This document shows, piece by piece, positions 25,928 through 34,276 of a stretch of DNA of 64,000 nucleotides. The stretch is taken from assembly GCF_001404515.1 (NCBI RefSeq), contig NZ_CXWE01000004.1, forward strand, positions 310,001-374,000, given 5' to 3'. The stretch's first letter is position 1; every line of letters begins with the position of its first letter. The position numbers and the translations under genes are program-made. The notes under the pieces were generated by a model. It worked only from the letters and a program-made list of their open reading frames with translations, was not told where the DNA came from and searched no databases. Origin of the DNA: Roseibium album. Lineage in GTDB: Bacteria > Pseudomonadota > Alphaproteobacteria > Rhizobiales > Stappiaceae.

Positions 25928-27777
25928 ACACTTCAGCGAACAACAAGACCGTCTGGCAGCATCCTGTCGTGCTTTTCCTGTGGGCGCTCGGCACCATCCT
26001 GATCACGCTCGTGCTCGCCTTCGAAATGCTTCCTCTGCCACAAGGTGTCGCGCCGCTGACGACAATGACTTTTCAGCAAGGCGCTGCTCAGGATCAACAG
26101 ACCGAGGTCGCGCTACCGGACAACTGGCGTTCTCATCCCGAACGTCCCGCCGAAGCAGGCGTCTATCGTTCCGAATTCCGATACCGGACCGGGGACGGAC
26201 GCTGGGGTGTCTATGTCCCCAACTACTCCGGTCAGATTACGGTACGGGTCAACGGTACGGAGCTTTCAACCGGAGGGCTTTTGAGTGGAGACCTGATCCC
26301 CGATCAAAGTATTCCGTATTTTGCTCTCTTTTCCGGCGGAACATTGAAACCGGGTATCAACCAGCTCGAAATCGACATGACCCCGGGCGGCAAACTGGTG
26401 GGCTTTTTGAGCGACGTCTACATTGGTCCGTCGAGCCTTTTGCGCAACAGCTTTGAATGGCACTATCTGCGCGCCGTTCGCCTGCCGGAGTTGATCGTAT
26501 TCTGGCAATTGCTGCTGGCACTGCTGTTGTTGATACTCTGGATCAGTCGCAAACACGAACCAGCCGCACTTTATTGCGCAATATTGCTGCTTTTCAGCAG
26601 TCTTCACGGCATTCCGATCTATCTGCCCAGCTCTGTCGATATCTCGCACGCAATCGCACTGCTCGGCTATGTGGTGAATTTCTGGCTTACCGTTATAGGT
26701 TTGCTGTTCAACATCAGTCTCGCAAACCGGAAACTGCCCTTCCCGGCCTGGTATCTCTTTGTTCTTCCGGCGCTTTCAACCATTGGCTTCCTTGTCCTGC
26801 CTTCTCCTGTTTTCGATTATCTCGACAGGTTTATCGTTGTGCCGTTTTCGCTGGTGATCGTTTGCTGGACGATCTTTGTACTCGTGCGTGCAGCCATATG
26901 GCAGCGCAGTTGGGAATGCGCGCTTCTTCTCATTGCCGCGCTTTGCTCCTGTGGTCTCGTCGTTCACGACACCCTGATCATTGCCAATGTGACACCGGAC
27001 AGCAATTTCCTGCATTTCCGGATTGTCTACATCCTTATTCTGCCCTCCTTGAGTGTCATTTTCTTCCAGCGTCTCATCCATTCGATGAACCATGTCGACG
27101 ATCTCGTCAGCACGCTGGAGGAGCGAATTGCGGACAAGGAAAACCAGCTTCGGGAAACTTTCTCGCAGCGCCAGATTCTTGAGGGAAAGCAGGCATTGCA
27201 CGATGAACGCCGGCGGATAATGCGCGACGTTCATGATGGTCTTGGAGGTCAACTGATGTCGATCATCGCGATGAGCAGAATGGGCGAATCCAATCCCGAT
27301 CAGATCGAGACCTCGGCACAGGCGGCGCTTGAGGAACTGAGGATGCTGATCGGATCTCTCGATGTGGAAAACGACATATCCGGGATGCTTGGAACTTTTC
27401 GGGAGCGCGCAGAACAACAACTGGCGCTACACGACATAGAACTCGACTGGCAGATGATTGATATTCCGGCAATTGAGGGTCTCAACCCTTCGCGCGCACT
27501 CAATATACTGCGCATCCTGCAGGAGGCCACGACCAATGCAGTCAAACACTCCGGCGCCAGCAAGGTTAAGGTCCGGTTTTCACTACAGGCCGAGCCCAGG
27601 CAGATGCTGAAGATCAACATTGAGGACGACGGCCGCGGTTTTCGGCACGCAGCAAACAACGGGCACGGTTTGAAGAATATCCGCAGCCGCGCCAGCGAAC
27701 TTGACGGAAGCCTCGACATCGTCTCCACGAGTGACGGTACCGTCGTTTCCTTTACCATGCCGATCTCGCTGCATTGA
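25924..27777 (+). CDS. Sensor histidine kinase, 7TM-DISM-like with NarX-type kinase core
   Basis: A 617-residue kinase. One N-terminal helix leads to a periplasmic beta-rich domain (residues about 45-170, GVYRSEFRYRTGDGRWGVYV) like the 7TMR-DISM extracellular domain, then about seven membrane helices (190-400), a coiled coil (VSTLEERIADKENQLRETF), the HisKA_3 box with the phospho-acceptor His in MRDVHDGLGGQLMS, and an HATPase domain (NATNAVKHSG-like segment EATTNAVKHSGASK, EDDGRGF, GHGLKNIRSRA). The start is TTG at 25924, overlapping the regulator stop (TTGA). The stimulus is unknown; DISM domains are thought to bind carbohydrates. Confidence 0.9.
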   Translation: MNTSANNKTVWQHPVVLFLWALGTILITLVLAFEMLPLPQGVAPLTTMTFQQGAAQDQQTEVALPDNWRSHPERPAEAGVYRSEFRYRTGDGRWGVYVPNYSGQITVRVNGTELSTGGLLSGDLIPDQSIPYFALFSGGTLKPGINQLEIDMTPGGKLVGFLSDVYIGPSSLLRNSFEWHYLRAVRLPELIVFWQLLLALLLLILWISRKHEPAALYCAILLLFSSLHGIPIYLPSSVDISHAIALLGYVVNFWLTVIGLLFNISLANRKLPFPAWYLFVLPALSTIGFLVLPSPVFDYLDRFIVVPFSLVIVCWTIFVLVRAAIWQRSWECALLLIAALCSCGLVVHDTLIIANVTPDSNFLHFRIVYILILPSLSVIFFQRLIHSMNHVDDLVSTLEERIADKENQLRETFSQRQILEGKQALHDERRRIMRDVHDGLGGQLMSIIAMSRMGESNPDQIETSAQAALEELRMLIGSLDVENDISGMLGTFRERAEQQLALHDIELDWQMIDIPAIEGLNPSRALNILRILQEATTNAVKHSGASKVKVRFSLQAEPRQMLKINIEDDGRGFRHAANNGHGLKNIRSRASELDGSLDIVSTSDGTVVSFTMPISLH

Positions 27778-27789
27778 AGCCGTCTGTGT

Positions 27790-29451
27790 CTATGCGCGCT
27801 GCCGTTTGAGTCCGGCCTGCGTCTCGAAAACGCAGGAGAGAACTTCAACCTGGCTGCGACCCACTCGTCCATATGCCCTGCCCGTCTCACCAAATAGCCA
27901 GATCAATCGCTCACAAAGATTCATCGCGTTCAGCAAACGGCCGCGGTCCCGCATCTTCAGAAGATTTTCGTCCTGAAGATAAGCGACCTTGATCGCGTTG
28001 ATGCCGTTGCCCCTTTTGGAGGTCAACCGTGCAAGAATTTCAAGAGTATCCGCATCCCGGTCATGCGCGATCGAGATCAGCACGCTGAGTATGGCGTCCA
28101 GTCCCTCGATCGCGGAGTCCGAAAACGTCAGCTCTGGTCGTTGCCTGCGCAGATAGGCAATTTCGGACCCAAGGTCCTTTAGGGTGTCGCGCATAGCCCC
28201 GACCGTATAGAGGATGCGTACCAGCATATCGATCCGCTCATGGTCTTCAGGCAAAAGCGTTCGTCTTGCCGCGATATCGTTGACGGCTTCCTCGATAATC
28301 TTGTGAAGTGCTGCGGTTGCCTCCAGGTTTTCATGCAGATCTCCGGATTTTCGTCCAACACGCAAGCAGTCAAATCCGTCGGCGATCAGTTGAAGCAACC
28401 GGATCAACTCCAGTTCGACAAGCCGTTGGGCAATGCATGCCGGTTCAGGGAACGGCGGAACCAGGTGTTTTGGCATGGCGCCGACTTCGACCCGGGTTTG
28501 CGGACTGATCCTCCTGAGCAGATCGGCACTCTGGTTGAGCAGCAACAAGAGAACCGGCACGGGCAACACGTTGAACAGGACATATGCCAAAGCCGCCTGC
28601 GTCCCCGGATTGTCGCTCAGACTTGAAACAAGGAAAATGACCAATGGCAATCCGGTCATGGTCTCCAGGTAGAACAGCGGCACAAGTATCAGCGCAGAAC
28701 CTATGTTCAATCCGAACTTGTAAAGAGCCACCTGTCTTTGCACGCCCGACAAGTTGATTGACAACAACATCATCAAAATAGAGCCACCGACATTGGCGCC
28801 ATAGACAAACATGATCCCGTCCTGCAGACTCAGAAGACCGGATTGCAGGAAAACAATCATGACTGCCGAAACGGCAATCGATGATTGCGCAAACAGCGTC
28901 AGAACAATGCCGGCAAAAAATGCCAGCAGCGGCACTCCGGCAATCGATTCAACGAAATGAACAAACCAAGCCTGTGTTTCAAGCTGCGAAGCGGCATCCC
29001 GCATGATCTGCAGACCGAGAAACAGCAAGCCGACACCGATCGCAGCACCTGTGATCTGTTCTTTGTGCCGCGGGCCGAAAGCGTAGAGAACCCCGGTGGC
29101 CCCGATCAGCAGCAGGACGGCAATTCGAATATCCATCGTCAGAAACAGGACGATCAGGCCGGCTCCCAAATTGAGACCCAGGATGACAGGTTGAACCTGT
29201 TTCAACGTCAGCATGCCGGCACGCAACAGGCCGACGAGCAGGAACACTGCAGCAGTTCCGCTTTGTGTCAGGACGATCAGGATTGCACCGACGGAGAGCC
29301 CCGCAGGAGCTGATGACGTCAGCCTTGCGATTCGCTGTTTCAGTTTCTGATCGGCCAGGCGTTTGAGATTGACGCAAAGAAAATGCATCGCGAAGAAAAA
29401 CAGACCCAGTCCCGCAAACATGGTCGCGGCGATCATCGCTTGGGTCGACAT
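27790..29451 (-). CDS. Na/Pi cotransporter family protein with PhoU-like C-terminus
   Basis: A 553-residue protein. The membrane half carries the two inverted repeats of the Na/Pi cotransporter family with their QS motifs (VLTQSGTAAVFL and FAQSSIAVSAVM). The C-terminal 200 residues are helical and PhoU-like (EAVNDIAARRTLLPEDHERID). Family members move phosphate with sodium, though many bacterial ones are uncharacterised. Its ATG overlaps the stop of a STAS-domain gene (ATGA at 29451), so the two work as a unit; convergent with the kinase gene 13 bp away. Confidence 0.85.
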   Translation of the reverse strand: MSTQAMIAATMFAGLGLFFFAMHFLCVNLKRLADQKLKQRIARLTSSAPAGLSVGAILIVLTQSGTAAVFLLVGLLRAGMLTLKQVQPVILGLNLGAGLIVLFLTMDIRIAVLLLIGATGVLYAFGPRHKEQITGAAIGVGLLFLGLQIMRDAASQLETQAWFVHFVESIAGVPLLAFFAGIVLTLFAQSSIAVSAVMIVFLQSGLLSLQDGIMFVYGANVGGSILMMLLSINLSGVQRQVALYKFGLNIGSALILVPLFYLETMTGLPLVIFLVSSLSDNPGTQAALAYVLFNVLPVPVLLLLLNQSADLLRRISPQTRVEVGAMPKHLVPPFPEPACIAQRLVELELIRLLQLIADGFDCLRVGRKSGDLHENLEATAALHKIIEEAVNDIAARRTLLPEDHERIDMLVRILYTVGAMRDTLKDLGSEIAYLRRQRPELTFSDSAIEGLDAILSVLISIAHDRDADTLEILARLTSKRGNGINAIKVAYLQDENLLKMRDRGRLLNAMNLCERLIWLFGETGRAYGRVGRSQVEVLSCVFETQAGLKRQRA

Positions 29452-29786
29452 CAGCGGACTTCTCCGCGTGCGCTGACTTCGTCCGGATGAATATCGAGGA
29501 CGGAAACAAATCCGGACAACTCGAATACTTCCTGCACCCGTCCCGATAGACCGAACACTCCCAACTGGCCGGCTTGACGGCGCAATCGCATCGCGATCGC
29601 AAGAAGAACCCCCAGTCCGGCACCCGCAAGAAATGTGACTCTGCCCATATCGATCAGCAAGCTTGTCGAAGAGGTTTCCATCAGGTCCAAAAGGGTTGCT
29701 TCAAAGTCTTCCAAAGTAACCAGATCAATGCGTCCGGTCGGACGAACAATGCAAAGAGTGTTTTCTTTATAGATTTCAATATTCAC
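29451..29786 (-). CDS. STAS domain protein, phospho-serine site absent
   Basis: A 111-residue single STAS domain with the pattern RPTGRIDLVTLEDFEATLLD, LLIDMGRVTFLAGAGLGVLLA and FELSGFVSVLDI. In SpoIIAA-type anti-sigma antagonists the loop before GLG carries a phosphorylated Ser (DSSGLG); here it reads AGAGLG, so that switch is missing. Start appears to be GTG at 29786. It is coupled to the Na/Pi-family gene, echoing STAS domains that control SLC26 anion transporters. The region upstream contains a long T-run (about 29837-29846). Confidence 0.85.
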   Translation of the reverse strand: MNIEIYKENTLCIVRPTGRIDLVTLEDFEATLLDLMETSSTSLLIDMGRVTFLAGAGLGVLLAIAMRLRRQAGQLGVFGLSGRVQEVFELSGFVSVLDIHPDEVSARGEVR

Positions 29787-30019
29787 GAAAATATTTCTCC
29801 AAACAAATTGAATGAAGAACTAGGAGGGTCGTCATATTTTTTTTTAAGATTTCGCCTGACAATCACTTAAATGCAGTCATCACAGGCGATTTAGTTTGTT
29901 GTTTTAAAATGTATTCGAACAAGCAATAAGATCACAAATCAGCGAATGCTGCCTCACACAGACACTCCGCTTCACGCAGCGTAAGATTTTCAAGACATTT
30001 TGTCACCCCGTCAAATGTA

Positions 30020-30970
30020 TCAGGTCTCTGCTAGCTTCCAATCCAGAGAGCCGATTGCGACATCGCCAACCGCCCAAAGCATGTTTGCGACCCCGAATAG
30101 GACGCCGACCGTCGTACCAGTCGCAACTGCGGCAATGCCGGTCAACACCCTCCACGGCAACCGTGTCCACATGGATGTCAAAAATGGCGACGTCGACTTG
30201 GTATTTCTCGACACCCAAAATACGGATGGCAGGGCGATGCGCTTTACCAAAACGCCGATCGGCCGATCCAGCCGGGAAACCAGCAATCGCGCGAGCAGCC
30301 CGTCCGTCCGAAAGGGATCATTTGAAGAAGGCGCGCCTCCGAGCTCTTCCTGAATGGCATTGCATTCGTAAATCCCGCCCTGATACGTCATGAGGCTCGC
30401 GAAAAACACGTAAATACCTGTGAGCACGGTCAATCCCGGCAACATCGCCGATTGGGTGTCTTGCACGGTGCTCAATCCATAGCCGGCAAGGCCGAAACCG
30501 CCCGCTGCCAGCATCAGTCCGCCGAGTTTCAAAAACACCGGACTGGTGCGGCACAATCGTAATAATGCAGACGCGGAAACAAAACTGACCGCTGTGAATG
30601 TGATCCAGCTGGCTCCGAAATAGAGCGCACCAAGAACCAGTCCGATCCCGGCCAGAGATGACGTTCTGTCAATCCAGATTTTAGCCTGCCCACTGTCTGG
30701 AGCCCTCAAAAATCTTCCCAGGAATATCGTCAGAAGAACGATAACCGCCAGACCCGCGGTCACAATGATATCGGGATAGGTGGAAAAGGCGGTCGCAACT
30801 GTAGACCAAAGATTGTCGGCTGGGATTTCGCTTACAGAGCGAAGCCCTTCGTAAAACGCAAAAAAACCACCGGTACCGGCGATTGCGGCCAACACATTTC
30901 CGCCTTCGTAACCCCAGAATTGCAGATCAGGTGCGATTTCGTGAATCTTGTATTTGAGCGGTGTAAACAT
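30020..30970 (-). CDS. Unrecognised polytopic membrane protein
   Basis: A 316-residue protein with about eight hydrophobic helices, hydrophilic N-terminal 25 residues (KYKIHEIAPDLQFWGYEGGN), and a cytoplasmic-looking loop around ECNAIQEELGGAPSSNDPFR. I recognise no family. It lies on the same strand as, and 220 bp downstream of, the phytochelatin-synthase-like gene, so co-transcription is possible. The ATG at 30970 has no clear Shine-Dalgarno. A 6-bp inverted repeat (ATCCCA/TGGGAT, 31005-31022) sits upstream. Confidence 0.65.
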   Translation of the reverse strand: MFTPLKYKIHEIAPDLQFWGYEGGNVLAAIAGTGGFFAFYEGLRSVSEIPADNLWSTVATAFSTYPDIIVTAGLAVIVLLTIFLGRFLRAPDSGQAKIWIDRTSSLAGIGLVLGALYFGASWITFTAVSFVSASALLRLCRTSPVFLKLGGLMLAAGGFGLAGYGLSTVQDTQSAMLPGLTVLTGIYVFFASLMTYQGGIYECNAIQEELGGAPSSNDPFRTDGLLARLLVSRLDRPIGVLVKRIALPSVFWVSRNTKSTSPFLTSMWTRLPWRVLTGIAAVATGTTVGVLFGVANMLWAVGDVAIGSLDWKLAET

Positions 30971-31189
30971 CGCGCCAAAGTGGCAAAATACCGCGCTCGG
31001 AGGTATCCCATGACTTTGGGATGGCGGCCGGCAAATTCGAACGTCTGCCCAGCCAAAAACCGTTCCGCGTCATCATTGATGTGCGTGCTAAAAGGCTCTC
31101 GACGCATCGGAAACCACATGCATTTCCAGCAGCCCGAACAAACGACAGCAATGTTTCCGGCGATCAAGTTGAAGCCCTGATTGCTCCGT

Positions 31190-31906
31190 TCAGTGACCGA
31201 CGCTGACATATCCCCGGGTATTGCCGTCATTGTCGGCGTCGACCGTATTCATTGCATCAAACAGCGTTGCTGCCTCGACCCAGACCGGAGGGTACTTGTA
31301 CCGTGACACGTCCAGGATGAGGATACGGTCGCTGTCTTCATCATAGGCGCCGAGTGGCGAGATATGGCCGCCGGATTCCTGGCCGATGGACTTTCGCAGG
31401 TAATTCACAAGAATGAACTTGTCATTGTCCCGAAGCTGGGAGACCGCGGTCTTGCGAAACGTATCCAGATCGGAATCGGACGCATGAACCACGTCAACGA
31501 CGAGATCATGTGCGGCAAAAACACCGCCGAGCTCGTCAAGCGTCATCCCGTATGGTGGATTCACGATCGAAGCAGCCGGTTTCACGGCGGTGGCGGCTGG
31601 TGTGAAAATGTTCTCCTGGTCGAACATGCCAAGCCCGAGTGTCATCTTGGAAGCCGGACGCGGTACGTTCAACGCGTTAAGCACCATGGCAATCGTAGCC
31701 GGCCCGCAATAAGCCGGATTATCCTGTGTCGTGAAATGGATGCTTAGAGGGAAGTAGTCGTTACTCGCTTCCGACCCCAGGAGAAGTGTTTGTCCCTCCG
31801 GGCTGGTGAGACCGATCAGATTTTCTGACAAGGGCATTGTTTCTGCGTGCGCAACTGAAAAACATGTCACCGCTGCGGCGGCGACATTGAGGACCATCCG
31901 GTACAT
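31190..31906 (-). CDS. Exported phytochelatin-synthase-like cysteine protease
   Basis: A 238-residue protein with a signal peptide (MYRMVLNVAAAAVTCFSVAHA) and a single phytochelatin synthase N-domain. The papain-like triad is visible: C67 in NPAYCGPATIAMVLNAL, H181 in SGGHISPLGAYD and D199 in ILILDVSRYKYPPVWV. Bacterial single-domain members (for example from Nostoc) mainly cleave Gly from glutathione. Start at 31906 is set by AGGAGAG nine nt upstream. Export to the periplasm would put it on glutathione or gamma-Glu-Cys peptides there; that role is inference. Confidence 0.88.
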   Translation of the reverse strand: MYRMVLNVAAAAVTCFSVAHAETMPLSENLIGLTSPEGQTLLLGSEASNDYFPLSIHFTTQDNPAYCGPATIAMVLNALNVPRPASKMTLGLGMFDQENIFTPAATAVKPAASIVNPPYGMTLDELGGVFAAHDLVVDVVHASDSDLDTFRKTAVSQLRDNDKFILVNYLRKSIGQESGGHISPLGAYDEDSDRILILDVSRYKYPPVWVEAATLFDAMNTVDADNDGNTRGYVSVGH

Positions 31907-32062
31907 GCAACTCTCCTGTGTCACCAACTAACCTAAGGTAATGTTTCACCGTAGCAGGAGCTGGATCAGCGCGCCAACTGAAAGCCTCGCTCTGCAAATC
32001 TTCGACATTTCTGAACACAATGTCACTTGCCAACAAAACCCAAAAATCCTACCTCCTTTGCC

Positions 32063-34147
32063 ATGAAACAGGATGCTTTCCCCCCGCGCGCGCAGGCGCG
32101 CCCTCAAACCCATCAGACCCACGGCATCTCCCGGCAGGACGACTATGGTTGGCTGCGTGCGGACAATTGGCAGGAGGTGATGCGCGATCCTTCCGTACTG
32201 GATCCCGATATCCGTGCCTATCTGGAGGCGGAAAACGCCTATCAGGACGCCATCATGGAACCGACCAGGGAGCTTCAGGAAAGGCTCTTTGCCGAAATGC
32301 GGGGCCGGATCAAGGAAGACGACAGCTCCGTCCCTGCCCCCGACGGCAAATTCGCTTATGGCATGAAGTTCGAAACCGGCGGTCAGCAACCGATTTTCTT
32401 TCGCACACCGCGCGATGGCGGTGAAGAAACAATACTTTTGCATGGCGACAAGGAAGCAGACGGAAAGGCGTATTTCAGGATCGGCGGCGCTAGCCAGTCT
32501 CCAGACCACAAGTTGCTTGCCTGGGCCTATGACGACAAGGGTTCGGAATACTACTCTCTCCAGATCCGCGACGTGGCATCTGGAAAGGATCTGGACTACA
32601 GCATCGCCGACACCGGTGGCGGTGGTGTGTTTTCCACCGACGGCAGATTTGTGTTTTATGTCCGGCTTGACGACAACCACAGACCGTCAAAACTCTTCCG
32701 CCACGAAATCGGAACCGATCCTGCAGGCGATGTGCTGGTTCACGAAGAAGAGGATGCAGGTTTCTTCATGGGGGTCGGCAAGACCCAGTCCGGCGACACG
32801 ATCCTGATTGACATCCATGATCACGAGACCTCCGAGGTCTGGATGATCCCTGCCGACCAGCCCGAGCTCCCTCCGGTTTTGATTGCGCCGCGCGATACCG
32901 GTGTTGAATACTCGGTCGAAGATCACGGTGACACGCTCTACATCCTGACCAACCTGGGAGACGCGGAAGACTTCAAGATCGTCACCGCGCCCAAGGCAAC
33001 ACCGGGTCGGGAATTCTGGTCGGATCTCGTCCAGCACAAGCCCGGGTGCCTGATCCTGTCGCACTGCGTCTACAAGACCTTCATGACGCGGCTGGAACGC
33101 GAAGACGGTCTGCCGCGCATCGTCATCCGCAGGCTGGCAGACAACATCGAGCATTCGGTGGAGTTTGATGAAGAGGCCTATTCTCTGGGTCTCGGCGGCG
33201 GCTATGAATTCGACACAACGGTGATCCGCTTCAGTTATTCGTCCATGACGACACCGTCACAGACCTTCGATTACGACGTGCAAACCCGTGAGCGCCTCCT
33301 TCGCAAGGAACAGGAAGTTCCCTCTGGCCACGATGCGTCCGACTATGTCACGCGTAGGCTCATGGCCCCGGCTGCCGACGGCGAAACGGTGCCCGTGTCG
33401 ATCCTTTACCACAAGGATACGAAGCTCGACGGATCAGCGCCGCTGCTGCTTTACGGCTATGGCTCGTACGGCATCACCATTCCGGCCAGTTTCAACACAA
33501 ATTCGCTGTCCCTGGTGGATCGCGGTTTCGTCTATGCGATCGCTCATATCCGCGGCGGCAAGGACAAGGGTTTCCGCTGGTACAAGGACGGCAGACGCGA
33601 GACCAAGAAAAACACCTTTACCGACTTTATCGCGGCAGCAGATCATCTCGTTGCGGAGAAATTCACCGTACACGACCGCATTGTGGCACAGGGTGGCTCC
33701 GCGGGCGGCATGCTGATGGGCGCAGTTTCAAACATGGCACCTGATAAGTTCGGTGGCATCATTGCCGAAGTGCCGTTTGTCGACGTGCTCGAAACCATGT
33801 TGGACGACACTCTTCCCCTGACGCCGCCTGAATGGCCGGAATGGGGCAATCCGATCACGGACAAGACCGCATACGAGTACATTGCGTCCTATTCGCCTTA
33901 TGACAATGTCGGCGCGAAGGACTATCCCGCAATTCTGGCAGTCGCAGGCCTCACCGATCCTCGGGTCACCTACTGGGAACCGGCGAAATGGGTCGCCAAG
34001 CTCCGTGCCGTCAAGTCCGGCGACAGCCTTTTGATGCTGAAAACCAACATGGAGGCTGGCCACGGAGGCGCTTCCGGGCGCTTTGACAGGTTGAAGGAAG
34101 TCGCGTTGGTTCAGGCCTTTGCACTTATGGTGACCGGCAAGGCCTAG
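32063..34147 (+). CDS. ptrB: Oligopeptidase B (S9 family serine peptidase)
   Basis: A 694-residue prolyl-oligopeptidase family enzyme that cleaves after basic residues in short peptides. An N-terminal seven-bladed propeller (about 60-410) precedes the alpha/beta hydrolase with catalytic Ser in GGSAGGMLMG, Asp in VAGLTDPRVTYWEP and His in NMEAGHGGASGR. PAFYHIRGG-like segment AIAHIRGGKDKGFRWY is typical of PtrB. The ATG at 32063 is preferred; a TTG at 32027 in frame would add 12 residues, and neither has a strong Shine-Dalgarno. A terminator follows. Confidence 0.93.
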   Translation: MKQDAFPPRAQARPQTHQTHGISRQDDYGWLRADNWQEVMRDPSVLDPDIRAYLEAENAYQDAIMEPTRELQERLFAEMRGRIKEDDSSVPAPDGKFAYGMKFETGGQQPIFFRTPRDGGEETILLHGDKEADGKAYFRIGGASQSPDHKLLAWAYDDKGSEYYSLQIRDVASGKDLDYSIADTGGGGVFSTDGRFVFYVRLDDNHRPSKLFRHEIGTDPAGDVLVHEEEDAGFFMGVGKTQSGDTILIDIHDHETSEVWMIPADQPELPPVLIAPRDTGVEYSVEDHGDTLYILTNLGDAEDFKIVTAPKATPGREFWSDLVQHKPGCLILSHCVYKTFMTRLEREDGLPRIVIRRLADNIEHSVEFDEEAYSLGLGGGYEFDTTVIRFSYSSMTTPSQTFDYDVQTRERLLRKEQEVPSGHDASDYVTRRLMAPAADGETVPVSILYHKDTKLDGSAPLLLYGYGSYGITIPASFNTNSLSLVDRGFVYAIAHIRGGKDKGFRWYKDGRRETKKNTFTDFIAAADHLVAEKFTVHDRIVAQGGSAGGMLMGAVSNMAPDKFGGIIAEVPFVDVLETMLDDTLPLTPPEWPEWGNPITDKTAYEYIASYSPYDNVGAKDYPAILAVAGLTDPRVTYWEPAKWVAKLRAVKSGDSLLMLKTNMEAGHGGASGRFDRLKEVALVQAFALMVTGKA

Positions 34148-34182
34148 GCTCCCCTCAGGCATCACATTTTTTTGAGACCCGG

Positions 34183-34215
34183 ACCGGACCTGCAATCAGG
34201 TCCGGTATTTCTTTT
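34183..34215 (+). terminator. Rho-independent terminator after ptrB
   Basis: Perfect 10-bp stem ACCGGACCTG (34183-34192) / CAGGTCCGGT (34197-34206), 4-nt loop, then a T-rich tail ATTTCTTTT. Confidence 0.8.
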
Positions 34216-34276
34216 GCGGCGAAATAGCTTAGGTTGTTTTCAATATAACGTTACAACGACACGCAAAGGGGATGTC

